The notes: generated by a model not told the origin, from the sequence alone. Shown: positions 27,246 through 36,434, counted from the stretch's first letter. The stretch: 64,000 nucleotides of DNA from Ruminococcoides sp045593025 (GCA_045593025.1 JAZNVW010000019.1:6867-70866); one strand, 5' to 3'. Numbers and translations: made by a program.

Positions 27246-27274
27246 ATTTTAGCACGTTTTGGGTGCAAAGTCAA
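27246..27274 (-). promoter_or_regulatory. Predicted promoter of the SCIFF operon
   Basis: On the minus strand: TTGACT, 17 nt, TAAAAT, about 35 nt before the SCIFF start codon. An inverted repeat CAATACATA / TATGTATTG at about 27272-27294 abuts it and may end the upstream symporter transcript. Confidence 0.65.
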
Positions 27275-27300
27275 TACATATAGCCTATGTATTGAGAATA

Positions 27301-28683
27301 TTACTTCTTTTTCTTTTTGAAAATCTTTGAACGGAAAAGTACAATGTTAAGCACTGCAAAATAAACCACGAGGATTATCAAGGTGAGTATGGGCTTTGCA
27401 GGTGCCAGGGTTGCTAAAAGCATCATTGGGAAGCCCAGTGCTATGGCAGGGAAGTTCTGATATACCATATTGTCGGCGGCAGGGGTTTTGAATTCGCCGT
27501 CAATTTCTCTGAGAAGGATAATACCTGTACTTGCTGTACCTGTGAGCATACCGTACATCATAAGGAACTGTTCCTGCTCGTATTCTTTGAACAAAGTCTT
27601 TGCCACAATGCGGTTGTAAAGGTAAGTGATAATAAAGCCTGCGGCACCCAGAATCAGTATGATTCCCCAGTAGTTTTCAAGGACGCTCAGGCGGATTGCG
27701 GCAATACCTGCAACAACCATAATGTCAAAGAAGAAGTTGCTCACACGGGTCATCAGGAAGTCGTTGATATACTGTCTGTTGATAATTTTTTTGATGCGGC
27801 ATTTGTCAACAACGAACTTGATAAGAGTTGCTGCTAATACACCTAAAAGGAAGTTGAAACCGTAGATTGTGGCTTTCATACCGGGGATAAGCAGACCAAG
27901 CACATACATCAGCACATAGGTGAGCAGATATGCGGAAAGCACAAAAGCAAGCTGAACAGTCAGCTTATCCATACTTGCCTGCATAGGAATCTCGTTGTCG
28001 CCCTCTACATTTTCAGCCTTTGCAGTGGAATCATCTGCGTTGGTCAGGGTGATTTTGTTTTTCTTCTTGAGAATATTAAGGTGAATAACACCGCCTATGG
28101 AAGCACACAGGAAGCCCAGAGCCGCAATGGTAAGACCGAAGGTTTTGCCGCCTACGAAACCGAAGTCAGTTTCGTATATATTACCGTAGTTCATAGCCTG
28201 GCCTGTACCCTGACCGTAACCGAAGGGCAGAAGCACACCTGCGGCAGGGAAGAAGTCTTTGATAATCATAGCGGCAATCATTGTAATTCCGAAGCCGACA
28301 ATAGCCTGAATAAGATAGGTTGCAACAGTTGTAACACCTGTATTTACAATTTCGGAGGTGCGCTGTTTGGAGAGCTTACCTCCGCTTGATTTGAAAGTGG
28401 AGGCAATAAAGCCTAAAGCCAGAGCATGATAGGTTATTTGCTCCATTATAGCCATACCCTTGCCTGCAAAAATTGCAGTGTCAAAGAGTACGTTACCTGT
28501 GATAACTTCGTAAACTGTAGAAATTATCAGCAGGAATATACCGCCAAGTACGGAGGTGGGTACGAGTGAATATTTAAGAAATTTGACTGAGCGCTTGATC
28601 ATATTAGCAACAAGAAGGCTCAGCAGAAGTATGCCTGTAATGAGCAAAAAGCTCCAGACCTCAGAGTCCCAGAAATTTGTCAT
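27301..28683 (-). CDS. GltS-like sodium/glutamate symporter-family membrane protein
   Basis: 460 residues with about 11-12 transmembrane helices. It has the duplicated GltS plan: the first half contains LLPFGYGQGTGQAMNYGNIYE and the second half YGMLTGTASTGIILLREID, the two re-entrant G/T-rich segments. A charged insert (about 210-240) separates the halves. It is therefore likely a Na-coupled carboxylate or amino acid carrier, although the family here may be a GltS relative with another substrate. ATG 28683 lies inside the end of the acyltransferase gene (23-nt overlap), with GAGGG upstream. Confidence 0.8.
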   Translation of the reverse strand: MTNFWDSEVWSFLLITGILLLSLLVANMIKRSVKFLKYSLVPTSVLGGIFLLIISTVYEVITGNVLFDTAIFAGKGMAIMEQITYHALALGFIASTFKSSGGKLSKQRTSEIVNTGVTTVATYLIQAIVGFGITMIAAMIIKDFFPAAGVLLPFGYGQGTGQAMNYGNIYETDFGFVGGKTFGLTIAALGFLCASIGGVIHLNILKKKNKITLTNADDSTAKAENVEGDNEIPMQASMDKLTVQLAFVLSAYLLTYVLMYVLGLLIPGMKATIYGFNFLLGVLAATLIKFVVDKCRIKKIINRQYINDFLMTRVSNFFFDIMVVAGIAAIRLSVLENYWGIILILGAAGFIITYLYNRIVAKTLFKEYEQEQFLMMYGMLTGTASTGIILLREIDGEFKTPAADNMVYQNFPAIALGFPMMLLATLAPAKPILTLIILVVYFAVLNIVLFRSKIFKKKKK

Positions 28684-29911
28684 CAGAATTTCCCTCACTT
28701 ATGTTTTTGTGTCTGTAGCAGAGGTTTACATATTTAAGGGCGTTGAATCGTTTACTGCCTTTAAGCTGATAAACCTTGCCGTTGTAATATATGTTAAGCT
28801 TGTTCTTGCCCAGAACAACAAAAGCCGAAGCCTCCTCAAAGGGAATGTTAAGGCTGAAGCCGTCTGAAGCCTCGATAAGCGTTCTGTCACCGAAAAGCTT
28901 TGTTCGGGTATTTTTACTGATGAGTTTTTTGTTTTTGTAAAGAATAACCTCAGAGAACTTAATACCGCTGTCCTCAAAGAGAGGTTTTTCTGTATGTTCT
29001 CTTGTGTCAAGGTTATTCACAAAGTCGCATTGATATGAATACCAGTCACAGGTGTGCTTAAAGGGGAATTCAAAGCCTGCACCCTGAAGTGTTAAATCAG
29101 GCAGATAGCGGATTTCTCTTTCACATTTTTTGCATTTCACCGTGTCACCGTGGCTTTCAAACTCCGACAAACCGCAGAAGGGGCACACATAAAAGGCACG
29201 TTCCATATACTCGGCAGATTTTTTGTGGCGGAATTCTCCTTTAAGATTGCAGTCGTTCTGATAAAGCTCTTCTCTGATAAGTGCGTTGAGCTCATCATCG
29301 GGCATTGCTTTCAGCTCTTCGGGTGAAAGCACGCGGGAAACATAACCTCGCATTTTGCCTTTGCGGATAACGTCACTCCATCTGGGATGCACTCCGTAAC
29401 CGCCCTCAAGACGGTAAAAAGCTACAGGCAGAGAAAGCTTCTTTGCAAGTTTTGCAATAGCGGGGTTTATGTAGACATTCTCGCCTGCATAGGTGCGGTT
29501 GCCCTCAGGGGCAATGGCAATGCTGCCGCCTTCTTTTGCCACACGTATACAGTTGAGGATTGCGTGCACGTCTGTGGTCTGTTTCTTGATGGGAATTGGA
29601 GCCACCAGATATGTAATAAGTTTTGATACAAAGCCGTTTGAAAAAAGGTCTTCGCTTGCTACGTAGTAGATGGTTTCTTTGAATGCCATTCCAAGGAAGA
29701 ACTGGTCAAAGGCGGTCTGGTGGTTCATCAGAACAAGGTACTGATTGTGGGCTGTGTCCTTGTTCTTTTCAATGGTGATGCCGTACTTAAGCCGTGAGTA
29801 AGGATAAATTACCATGTAGGCAAGGTTCCTCACAATTCTGTGGCGAAGTTTCATCCACTTTTTCTTTTTTGTTTTGTTTTTTTCTTTTTTGTTTATGTTG
29901 GTTTCGCTCAT
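28661..29911 (-). CDS. PlsC-type acyltransferase with C-terminal zinc-ribbon extension
   Basis: 416 residues. The N-terminal half is a 1-acylglycerol-phosphate acyltransferase-like domain with the catalytic NHQTAFD (residues 63-69) and EGNR (136-139) motifs, preceded by a very basic leader and a hydrophobic segment. A four-Cys zinc ribbon follows (C243, C246, C260, C263: YVCPFCG ... VKCKKC), then an uncharacterised beta-rich tail of about 150 residues. PlsC enzymes normally end near 250 residues, so the extension is distinctive. GGAGGAATAAAG precedes the ATG. The GltS-like gene overlaps its 3' end. Confidence 0.8.
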   Translation of the reverse strand: MSETNINKKEKNKTKKKKWMKLRHRIVRNLAYMVIYPYSRLKYGITIEKNKDTAHNQYLVLMNHQTAFDQFFLGMAFKETIYYVASEDLFSNGFVSKLITYLVAPIPIKKQTTDVHAILNCIRVAKEGGSIAIAPEGNRTYAGENVYINPAIAKLAKKLSLPVAFYRLEGGYGVHPRWSDVIRKGKMRGYVSRVLSPEELKAMPDDELNALIREELYQNDCNLKGEFRHKKSAEYMERAFYVCPFCGLSEFESHGDTVKCKKCEREIRYLPDLTLQGAGFEFPFKHTCDWYSYQCDFVNNLDTREHTEKPLFEDSGIKFSEVILYKNKKLISKNTRTKLFGDRTLIEASDGFSLNIPFEEASAFVVLGKNKLNIYYNGKVYQLKGSKRFNALKYVNLCYRHKNISEGNSDDKFLGL

Positions 29912-30061
29912 CTTTATTCCTCCGCAAAAGCTGTGAAGTTCACAGCAGGCTAAGATGAAAGGCTGACAGTCGATGTATATGTTGACAAGACAACATTTAT
30001 AAAAGCATTATACCATAAAAGCTTTTGTTTTTCTACAAAAATTTTTATTTTTCATATAATT

Positions 30062-30098
30062 GTCAAACAAAAACCGCATCTTTTTACAGATGCGGTGA
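30062..30098 (-). terminator. Terminator after the YitT-family gene
   Basis: A 9-bp stem (ACCGCATCT / AGATGCGGT) with a T-rich tail on the minus strand. Confidence 0.8.
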
Positions 30099-30113
30099 TA
30101 AATTTGTAATATA

Positions 30114-30980
30114 TTATGAACTTTGGTTGCTTGCAAAGACGTCTGCAACCTCGCTGATGGTGATGTAGGCAGCAGGGTCGATTTCGTGAATAATATCCTT
30201 CATTTTAGGTACCTGGAAGCGGTTGACGATGAAGTAGATCATTGTTTTGGGTTTGCCTGAATATCCGCCGTGGACCTCAATTTTGGTCATTCCGCTTTCG
30301 AACTCTTCCGAGAGAGTTTTGCAGATTTCGTCGGGGTGAGTAGTGATAATCATAGCACACTTGGCTCTGTCGAAGCCGTCTACAATGAAGTCGATAGTTT
30401 TCAGTGCCGCCGCGTAGGTTACGATGGAATAAAGGGGAAGAACCCAGCTTTTTATTACGAATCCGCAGACAACATAAAGCAGGAAGTTGTAAATCATAAC
30501 AAAGGTGCCAACAGAGATTCCCAAACGCTTTGCAAAGATTACAGCCATAACTTCAATGCCGTCCATTGCACCGCCGAAACGGATTGCAAGACCGCTGCCC
30601 ACACCCGAGATAACACCTCCGAACAGCGAGCAAAGGAGCAAGTCTGTTCCTGCAAGGGGAGAGGCGAGGCTTACATCAATGGGCAGTACATCTGTAATCA
30701 GCCATGCTGACACCGAGTACACCGCTACTGTGTAGATAGCGTACAAAGTGAAAAGTTTTCCCTGCTTTTTAAGTCCGTATAAAAAGAGTGGCACGTTAAG
30801 AACAAGCAGAAATACCGAGAGCGTAAGATACTCGGGAGAAATCTGGGAAAGAAGCATTGAGGTGCCTGAGATACCGCTGTCGTAGAGTTTTACGGGAGCA
30901 AGAAAAACAGTAATGCCGAAGGCATTTATGATGCCCGACAATGTGAGCATAAGCATATTTTTTAGTTTTGGTCGCCGCAT
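30114..30980 (-). CDS. YitT-family membrane protein (DUF161 plus DUF2179)
   Basis: 288 residues. About five to six transmembrane helices, with the family motif GGAMDGIEVMAVIFAKR (about 140), precede a C-terminal cytosolic DUF2179 domain (about 205-285; MIYFIVNRFQVPKMKDIIHEID). The family is widespread in Firmicutes, and its transport or regulatory role is undefined. ATG 30980 follows AAAAGGAGAAATACT. The longer open frame upstream lacks a ribosome-binding site. Confidence 0.85.
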   Translation of the reverse strand: MRRPKLKNMLMLTLSGIINAFGITVFLAPVKLYDSGISGTSMLLSQISPEYLTLSVFLLVLNVPLFLYGLKKQGKLFTLYAIYTVAVYSVSAWLITDVLPIDVSLASPLAGTDLLLCSLFGGVISGVGSGLAIRFGGAMDGIEVMAVIFAKRLGISVGTFVMIYNFLLYVVCGFVIKSWVLPLYSIVTYAAALKTIDFIVDGFDRAKCAMIITTHPDEICKTLSEEFESGMTKIEVHGGYSGKPKTMIYFIVNRFQVPKMKDIIHEIDPAAYITISEVADVFASNQSS

Positions 30981-31098
30981 AGTATTTCTCCTTTTATTTG
31001 TTATGAAAATAGTGTACCATAAACGAACATCTTTTGTCACCTTGTTAATTGTAAACAATTTATATTTCTATCTTTTGTACAGACAAGACCAGGATAGA

Positions 31099-31127
31099 AA
31101 CACCGCCGAGAACGTTGCGGCGGTGTA
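31099..31127 (-). terminator. Hairpin after the papain-like gene
   Basis: An 8-bp stem (CACCGCCG / CGGCGGTG) followed on the minus strand by TTTCTATCC. A probable terminator for the gene ending at 31145. Confidence 0.55.
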
Positions 31128-31144
31128 AGGTGAAGAATGAATAT

Positions 31145-31801
31145 TTATTCTTTAGAAAAATTAGACGGCAGTTTATCGTTGGTTTTGCCTTTTACTGTAC
31201 GCAGGGTAAGCTTAGCAAGGGTTTTGAGGGTTTTTTCTGTACCTTTGATAAAGCCGAGTTTTGTGAAATATATATCGCTTCTGTCACCGCTGTCGCAGAC
31301 TAATTCCGAGAGAGAACCCTCAAAAATCAGATGTGAATACAAATCTCTGTCGAGAGCGCGGATGGAACGATAGTCTTTCTCAAGTACTGCTCTGGCAAAG
31401 CCCAGGCAGGTGTAGGCGTTTGTTATGGGGATTTTTGCACCAACTGTGGCAGCTATGATATCAAAGAGATTGTATACCATACCGCTGTCAAGCTTGCCTG
31501 CATAGGAGAAAAGCTCAGAGAGGTTATTGTAATGCTCGTCGGATATATCCAGAGCAAAAATCCTTACTTCAACTGCGGCTTCTTTGCTGTCTGCAAAATA
31601 TCTTTCCACAGGCTCTGCTATAAATCCGCCATACAGGGGAGTATCTTTTCTGTACCTTGCAAAGGACACCCAGTTGCGGAATGCGGGGTCCAGCGTCATT
31701 GACACGTGGTTGTAGGGATAGCGGGAGAATTTGCGGATGGCTTTGCCGATGCGTGTGTGAGTTTTTGAAATCATCACATAAAGCTTTTTGGTTTCTTCCA
31801 C
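31145..31801 (-). CDS. Permuted papain-fold (YiiX/NlpC-P60-like) protein
   Basis: 218 residues. An early His motif (RYPYNHVSMTLD, about residues 28-38) and a later Cys motif (ITNAYTCLGFARAVL, about 126-139) occur in the permuted order expected for YiiX/DUF830-like members of the NlpC/P60 superfamily. No signal peptide is seen, so it acts inside the cell; the substrate (amide or thioester) is unknown. It starts at GTG 31801 after GGGAGGGACAG. The fold assignment is by motif only. Confidence 0.55.
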   Translation of the reverse strand: MEETKKLYVMISKTHTRIGKAIRKFSRYPYNHVSMTLDPAFRNWVSFARYRKDTPLYGGFIAEPVERYFADSKEAAVEVRIFALDISDEHYNNLSELFSYAGKLDSGMVYNLFDIIAATVGAKIPITNAYTCLGFARAVLEKDYRSIRALDRDLYSHLIFEGSLSELVCDSGDRSDIYFTKLGFIKGTEKTLKTLAKLTLRTVKGKTNDKLPSNFSKE

Positions 31802-31869
31802 ATCTGTCCCTCCCTGTGCCTGAAAATTTTCTTATATTAATTGTACCATAGCTTAACTTTTGTGGCAAC

Positions 31870-31902
31870 AAAAAACTCCTGTCAAATGATGACAGGAGTT
31901 TT
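31870..31902. terminator. Bidirectional terminator
   Basis: A perfect 13-bp stem (AAAACTCCTGTCA / TGACAGGAGTTTT) just after the stop of the DUF2156-GNAT gene on the minus strand. Confidence 0.8.
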
Positions 31903-31906
31903 ACAT

Positions 31907-33562
31907 TCAGTCAAAGGCAAAACCTAAATATGAGGGCATTTCTGTTGAATATTCAGAAAGCGGATAATACATTGCAAAAGGCTTATCTTTTCCCTTTGTG
32001 CGGAATTTACCCTTTTCACAGCCTGAAGCATTTACGATTTCTGCATAGTTTTGGGTGTTGCCCAGTATTTCAAGGCAGTTGAGTTTTTTGTCCTCAATAT
32101 ATGCAGTAAGGATAAAATCTTCACCTTTGAAAAACTTTGCGTAAGTGCTGAGGAAACTCAGGCTTTCGCCCTCTTGAATCACAGCGTTTTCATCAAGATA
32201 CTCTTTCCTGAGAAGGGCATATTCCTCTTGGGAGATTTCTGTTAAGGGTGTGGTTTTGGTGCTTTTGATGACTTCAACTTCGTTTATATAGGAGCAGGTT
32301 TTGTAACCCATATTCTCATAAAATGCAAAAAGATTTTCTTTAGCGGGTACCAGAATTGCACCTTTGTAGCCGTTCTTTATAAGGTATCTGTGGGTGTCTG
32401 CCATAAGCAGAGTACACAGCCCCTTGCCTCGGTGAGCCTTTGCGGTAGCCACTGCGTAGATGTATGCAAGCTTTTCGCCTTTGTAAAGACAATCGAAGAT
32501 GTAGAGAGCGGCAAGGGCTTCGTTATCCTTTATTATGCATCTGCATCTGTGAGAGGCAAAGGCGGTTTCCCAAAATGTGCTCAGAAATGCTTCGCTGTCG
32601 CCGAAGGCTTCCTGCCACAGTGCCCAAAGACTTTCTTTGTGATTGCCTTCAGGGCATACAGGTTTTAAGCCTTCCTCAATAAACACAGCTCTGTACTTTT
32701 CTGTAAGGAATGCGGGGCGGTAACTTTCCTTTGCTTTCCTAAGTCCCGAAAGCCCCATATCCTCTTCTCGGTCAAGATAGGTTGCTTCAGGAAATTTATC
32801 TCTTAAATAACTTGCAAATTCCTTGTTGATGGCAACGTAGGCATTTGGAGTAATTGCTTTTTCAAAGTGTACGTCAAAGGTGCTTTCATTCATTTTACTG
32901 CCCATTGTAAAGGCAAGGATTTCTCCCTTGTGTTCAAGGAGTAAACCTTCCATTGAAAGCTCATTGTAATTCTCAAACGCTCTTTCGAGGGCGGTCTGCT
33001 CCAAGGAATAGTCGTTATCGGGGTTTTCGTCGAGCTTTTCCTTATACCACTTGTCTGCAAGTTCTTTTGCAAGGTGCAGGTTATCTTTGGAAAGAGGAAT
33101 ACAGGTGTAATCGGGGAAACTCTCTTTGAAGCGGTGCAGGTGATTTCTCTTGCTGTGGTATTTCCTGCCGTTAAGGTCTGAGAGGGCGTTTATATCGTAC
33201 ACATAGTCAAAGCCGTCGCGGGCTTTTTGAAAAGCAAAGCTTTCGGGATAAAGCCTTTCAAGAAGCTCAGCGTCCTGTTTATAAACTCCGAAGAAGGAAA
33301 GAGGAATACCCCTTTCTTTTGCATCCTGCATAATCTCAGCCAAAGCCTTTTCTTTGTTGCCCTTGCCTATGGGAAAGGCATAGCTGTAGTGCCCTTCGTA
33401 AAAAGAAAGCCTTACAAGCACATTGTCAAGCTCTGCTATGCTTTGTTCACCCCACATAATAAGGTTTGCAAAGGTGTACTCGCAACCGCGTTGCACAGTG
33501 AAAGGGAGATATTTATTATAAAGTTCTTTGTCGGTTATGTTTACAGGTCTGAAATCAATCAT
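31907..33562 (-). CDS. DUF2156 and GNAT acetyltransferase fusion
   Basis: 551 residues. Residues about 1-290 match the DUF2156 acyl-transfer fold related to the catalytic domain of phosphatidylglycerol lysyltransferase (YHSKRNHLHRF, LDREEDMGLSGLRKAKESYRP). Residues about 305-440 form a GNAT domain with the acetyl-CoA loop motif VATAKAHRGKGLCTLLMAD (R/Q-x-x-G-x-G/A) followed by a YENMGYKTC element. The last 100 residues are a small uncharacterised cap. DUF2156 and GNAT are distantly related folds, so this may have arisen by duplication. The substrate is unknown. Confidence 0.8.
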   Translation of the reverse strand: MIDFRPVNITDKELYNKYLPFTVQRGCEYTFANLIMWGEQSIAELDNVLVRLSFYEGHYSYAFPIGKGNKEKALAEIMQDAKERGIPLSFFGVYKQDAELLERLYPESFAFQKARDGFDYVYDINALSDLNGRKYHSKRNHLHRFKESFPDYTCIPLSKDNLHLAKELADKWYKEKLDENPDNDYSLEQTALERAFENYNELSMEGLLLEHKGEILAFTMGSKMNESTFDVHFEKAITPNAYVAINKEFASYLRDKFPEATYLDREEDMGLSGLRKAKESYRPAFLTEKYRAVFIEEGLKPVCPEGNHKESLWALWQEAFGDSEAFLSTFWETAFASHRCRCIIKDNEALAALYIFDCLYKGEKLAYIYAVATAKAHRGKGLCTLLMADTHRYLIKNGYKGAILVPAKENLFAFYENMGYKTCSYINEVEVIKSTKTTPLTEISQEEYALLRKEYLDENAVIQEGESLSFLSTYAKFFKGEDFILTAYIEDKKLNCLEILGNTQNYAEIVNASGCEKGKFRTKGKDKPFAMYYPLSEYSTEMPSYLGFAFD

Positions 33563-33637
33563 ACTAAACCTACTTCTGAATATTAATAAAATCCAAATGA
33601 ATTATAGCTTTTTGTGAAAATATTGTCAATTTTTCTT

Positions 33638-33671
33638 AAAATAAAAACAGCCTGCGTTTTTGCAGACTGTA
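33638..33671 (-). terminator. Terminator after the permease gene
   Basis: An 8-10-bp stem (ACAGTCTGC / GCAGGCTGT read on the minus strand) followed by TTTTATTTTAAG. Confidence 0.7.
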
Positions 33672-33690
33672 ATATTCTTTGCAAAATTTA

Positions 33691-34866
33691 TCAGTATACA
33701 CCCACAGCCTTGAGAATGAACATAAAGGCTGTAAGAATAAAGAGAAAACTAAAGTTAAAAGCTGAGAACAGTTTCATATATCTGTCAGAATCTTTGGGGT
33801 TGTGCTTTGTGTATTCGCGGTAGGTAATAAGGCTTGCAAGGGACGCGATGAGTGTACCTGTGCCTCCGATGTTGACGCCTACAAGCAAATCGGCGTAATT
33901 GTCTGTAAACTGGGAGAGAAGCACCGCAGAGGGAACATTGCTGATACACTGGCAGGACATAACAGAGAAAAGCAGAGTGCTTTTGTTGCAAAGGTATGAA
34001 AGCACATCGCGCACAACATCAATGCGAGCCATATTGCCTGCAAAGATGAAGAAGAAAACAAAGGTGAGAAGCAGGGGATAGTCCACCATTTTTAGTGCTT
34101 TTCTGTCCATAAACATAAGGGTAGCGGGGATAACAATAAGTCCAATCCAATAGGGAATGCCTCGGAAAACAATGGCTATGGAAAGTGCAAAGAGTGCAAG
34201 ATAGATTGCGGTTTTCTTTTTTGGAAGGGATTTTACTTCGCCTTTGAACTCAAGAGGCTCAGGCTTCACAAAGACAAAACAGCACAGGGTAATGAGAGCG
34301 ATGGAAAGTACAAAGGGGACGGACATAATGCCCATAAACTCCAGGGTGGGAATGTTGAATTTGGAGTAAAGATAAAGGTTCTGGGGATTGCCGAAGGGGG
34401 TGAGCATTCCGCCTAAGTTTGCGGCAATGTTCTGCATAATAAAGGTGAAAGCCATATATTTACCCTTGCCGGTGGAACTTAATACAAAGTAACCCAGAGG
34501 CAGGAAGGTGAGCAGTGCCATATCGTTTGCGATGAGCATTGAGCCGATGAAGGTGATGTATACAAGGGCAAGAACACTCAGTCTGACAGTGCCGAAACTC
34601 TGGACGATTTTTTGTGCAAGGGTGTAGAAGAATCGGATGTTTTTGAGAGCACAGACCACAGCCAGCACACAAAATAGACAGGTGAGTGTCTTGAAGTCAA
34701 AGTAAGACAGATACTCTGCATCCACAGGCACAAATATGCTTGTAACCAAGGCGGCACAGAATGCTACCATAAGCACAACGTTGCTTTTTATAAAGTCAAG
34801 CATAACTCTGAGAGCTTTGCCTATGTATGAGCTGTGTTTTCTTTTGAGAGCAATGCTCTGTGCCAT
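33691..34866 (-). CDS. CitMHS/ArsB-like anion permease
   Basis: 391 residues with about ten transmembrane helices of the ion-transporter (IT) superfamily. Conserved stretches include LIANDMALLTFLPL (about 112), NIAANLGGMLTPFGNPQNLYLY (about 145-166) and the second-half SNVPSAVLLSQF plus GVNIGGTGTLIASLAS. Family members move citrate, arsenite, sulfate or dicarboxylates; the substrate is not resolved. ATG 34866 is preceded by AAAGGAG 12 nt upstream. A nearby ATG at 34877 is in another frame. Confidence 0.8.
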   Translation of the reverse strand: MAQSIALKRKHSSYIGKALRVMLDFIKSNVVLMVAFCAALVTSIFVPVDAEYLSYFDFKTLTCLFCVLAVVCALKNIRFFYTLAQKIVQSFGTVRLSVLALVYITFIGSMLIANDMALLTFLPLGYFVLSSTGKGKYMAFTFIMQNIAANLGGMLTPFGNPQNLYLYSKFNIPTLEFMGIMSVPFVLSIALITLCCFVFVKPEPLEFKGEVKSLPKKKTAIYLALFALSIAIVFRGIPYWIGLIVIPATLMFMDRKALKMVDYPLLLTFVFFFIFAGNMARIDVVRDVLSYLCNKSTLLFSVMSCQCISNVPSAVLLSQFTDNYADLLVGVNIGGTGTLIASLASLITYREYTKHNPKDSDRYMKLFSAFNFSFLFILTAFMFILKAVGVY

Positions 34867-34999
34867 ACTTTGTGCATCTCCTTTATATTTGTTTATTTCA
34901 CACAATTTGATAGTATAGCACAAAGTTTGAGGATTTTCTATTGGCTTATCTTATAATTCTCAATGCCTAACAGGAGCAAAAAACATACTTAATAACGAA

Positions 35000-35030
35000 T
35001 AAGAAAAGAGCCCTGCATGGCAGAGCTCTA
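35000..35030 (-). terminator. Terminator after the PstS-like gene
   Basis: A stem with one bulge (AGAGCTCTGC / GCAGGGCTCT on the minus strand) followed by TTTCTTATTCG. Confidence 0.6.
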
Positions 35031-35036
35031 AATGTT

Positions 35037-36035
35037 TCAGTTTATTCTCACGTATCCGCTTTCTTCAATCAGTGTCTGACCTTCCTCAGAGAGAAGCCAG
35101 TCTATGAGCAGAGGGATGTTTTTATTTTCATTGTCAGCACGGTAGATGGCGTAAAACTGAGCAATCACGGGGTAGGAGCCGTTTCGGATGTTTTCGGAAC
35201 TTGGATAGACACCGTTCATAGAGAGCATTTTTACCCCTTCGTTTTCAACTATGCCGTCCATATAATATCGGAAAGAAAACCCGATGGAACCGCCCGTTAT
35301 GGCAAAGGGGGATTTCGGTGCAATCTCCTCACCCTTCATAAAGGCATTCATAGCGGACTGGCTTCCGCTTCCTTCAAGGCGGGTTATTGGATTTATAATG
35401 CGATTTGCACCGCCAAGTTCTGCCCAGTTTGTGTACTGCCCCGAGTATATTCCTCTGATTTGCTCGGCGCTCAGATTATCAACAGGGTTTTCTTTATTTA
35501 CAAAGAAAACAAAGGCTTCCAGTCCCACAGGTACATATACAAGCTCCACGCCTTTTTCAAGGGCATATTGCTTTTGCTCCTCTGAAGGAGCGGCACAGAA
35601 AAGAATGTCTGTTGTGCCGTCTACGATGGCGGTATAGCCTCTTACCGTGTTTTTGTATTGCATTTTGCTGTCTGAGGCAAAGTTTTCTCCATAGAAGTTG
35701 TCGTCGGAGAAGGTGCCTCCCTCAAAGGTAACCGAGCCTTCGGGGTATACGTTGTGAATTATCGACGCATAAACAGGAAGCAGAGCCGCCGCACCGTCCA
35801 ATACAGGCAGATTGTCTGTAAGCTTCAGAGAAGAGTCAATCTTTGCGAGGTCGGAAGTTTCCTCAAAGGGCAGATACTCTTTTACGTCTATCATCTTTGA
35901 CTGAGAAGCTGAGCTGAAATTGTTGGCAAGACGCTTTGTCAGGAGCATATATATACTGCCGTTGAAAGAGAGAAAGAGCACAAGTATCAGCAGTAAAGCA
36001 ATAATCTGTTTTATAAGCAGAGATTTGCTTTTCAT
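35037..36035 (-). CDS. PstS-like substrate-binding protein, membrane-anchored
   Basis: 332 residues. An N-terminal hydrophobic segment (about 8-30) without a lipobox acts as an anchor or signal. The rest is a two-lobed phosphate-binding-like domain with PstS features: GTTDILFCAAPSEEQ (about 140), FFVNKENPVDNLSAEQIRGIYSG, and ITRLEGSGSQSAMNAFM (about 218-234). No pstC, pstA or pstB follows; instead, very small membrane peptides lie upstream, so a classic ABC importer role is doubtful. Its ATG lies 2 nt after the preceding stop. Confidence 0.85.
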   Translation of the reverse strand: MKSKSLLIKQIIALLLILVLFLSFNGSIYMLLTKRLANNFSSASQSKMIDVKEYLPFEETSDLAKIDSSLKLTDNLPVLDGAAALLPVYASIIHNVYPEGSVTFEGGTFSDDNFYGENFASDSKMQYKNTVRGYTAIVDGTTDILFCAAPSEEQKQYALEKGVELVYVPVGLEAFVFFVNKENPVDNLSAEQIRGIYSGQYTNWAELGGANRIINPITRLEGSGSQSAMNAFMKGEEIAPKSPFAITGGSIGFSFRYYMDGIVENEGVKMLSMNGVYPSSENIRNGSYPVIAQFYAIYRADNENKNIPLLIDWLLSEEGQTLIEESGYVRIN

Positions 36036-36036
36036 A

Positions 36037-36177
36037 TTACCACAGCTCCTCTCCTATAAAGTAGATTATGGAGCAGTGCTGATAAGCGTTGATTGCATAG
36101 ACTACGTGTGCAACAGTGAATACAAGGCATAAAACGGCAAGGGCAATAAGTATTGCATTAAAAGTTTTTGTTTTCAT
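36037..36177 (-). CDS. 46-residue single-pass membrane peptide
   Basis: 46 residues beginning MKTKTFNAILIALAVLCLVF, with one hydrophobic helix (about 7-29) and a short polar tail ending EELW. GAGGTAAAG precedes the ATG. It ends 1 nt before the PstS-like start and begins 11 nt after the 81-residue gene, so all three are one operon. It has no recognised family. Confidence 0.7.
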   Translation of the reverse strand: MKTKTFNAILIALAVLCLVFTVAHVVYAINAYQHCSIIYFIGEELW

Positions 36178-36188
36178 AAAACTTTACC

Positions 36189-36434
36189 TCACATATATGC
36201 AACAGCCATATAGAGTAAAGCTATGAGGGAGATAATAACTGCAAGGAGCACACCTGCAATCACAGCAGAGATAATAAGCATAATTTTGCGGGTTTGGATT
36301 TGAGATTTTGTGTAGGTGCCGGGTGCTTTCTTGTTTTTTGCTTTGGCGGTTAAAAAAAGAATAAGGCTGACTGCAAAGAATACAAAGAAAGCAAGGGGAA
36401 TGAGATAAAATATGTAGGATAATAAGTTAACCAT
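36189..36434 (-). CDS. 81-residue two-helix membrane protein
   Basis: 81 residues with two transmembrane helices (about 5-29 and 51-79) joined by a basic loop (KAKNKKAPGTYTKSQIQTRK). GGAGGTTATT precedes the ATG. Second member of the small-peptide/PstS-like operon. No recognised family. Confidence 0.75.
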   Translation of the reverse strand: MVNLLSYIFYLIPLAFFVFFAVSLILFLTAKAKNKKAPGTYTKSQIQTRKIMLIISAVIAGVLLAVIISLIALLYMAVAYM

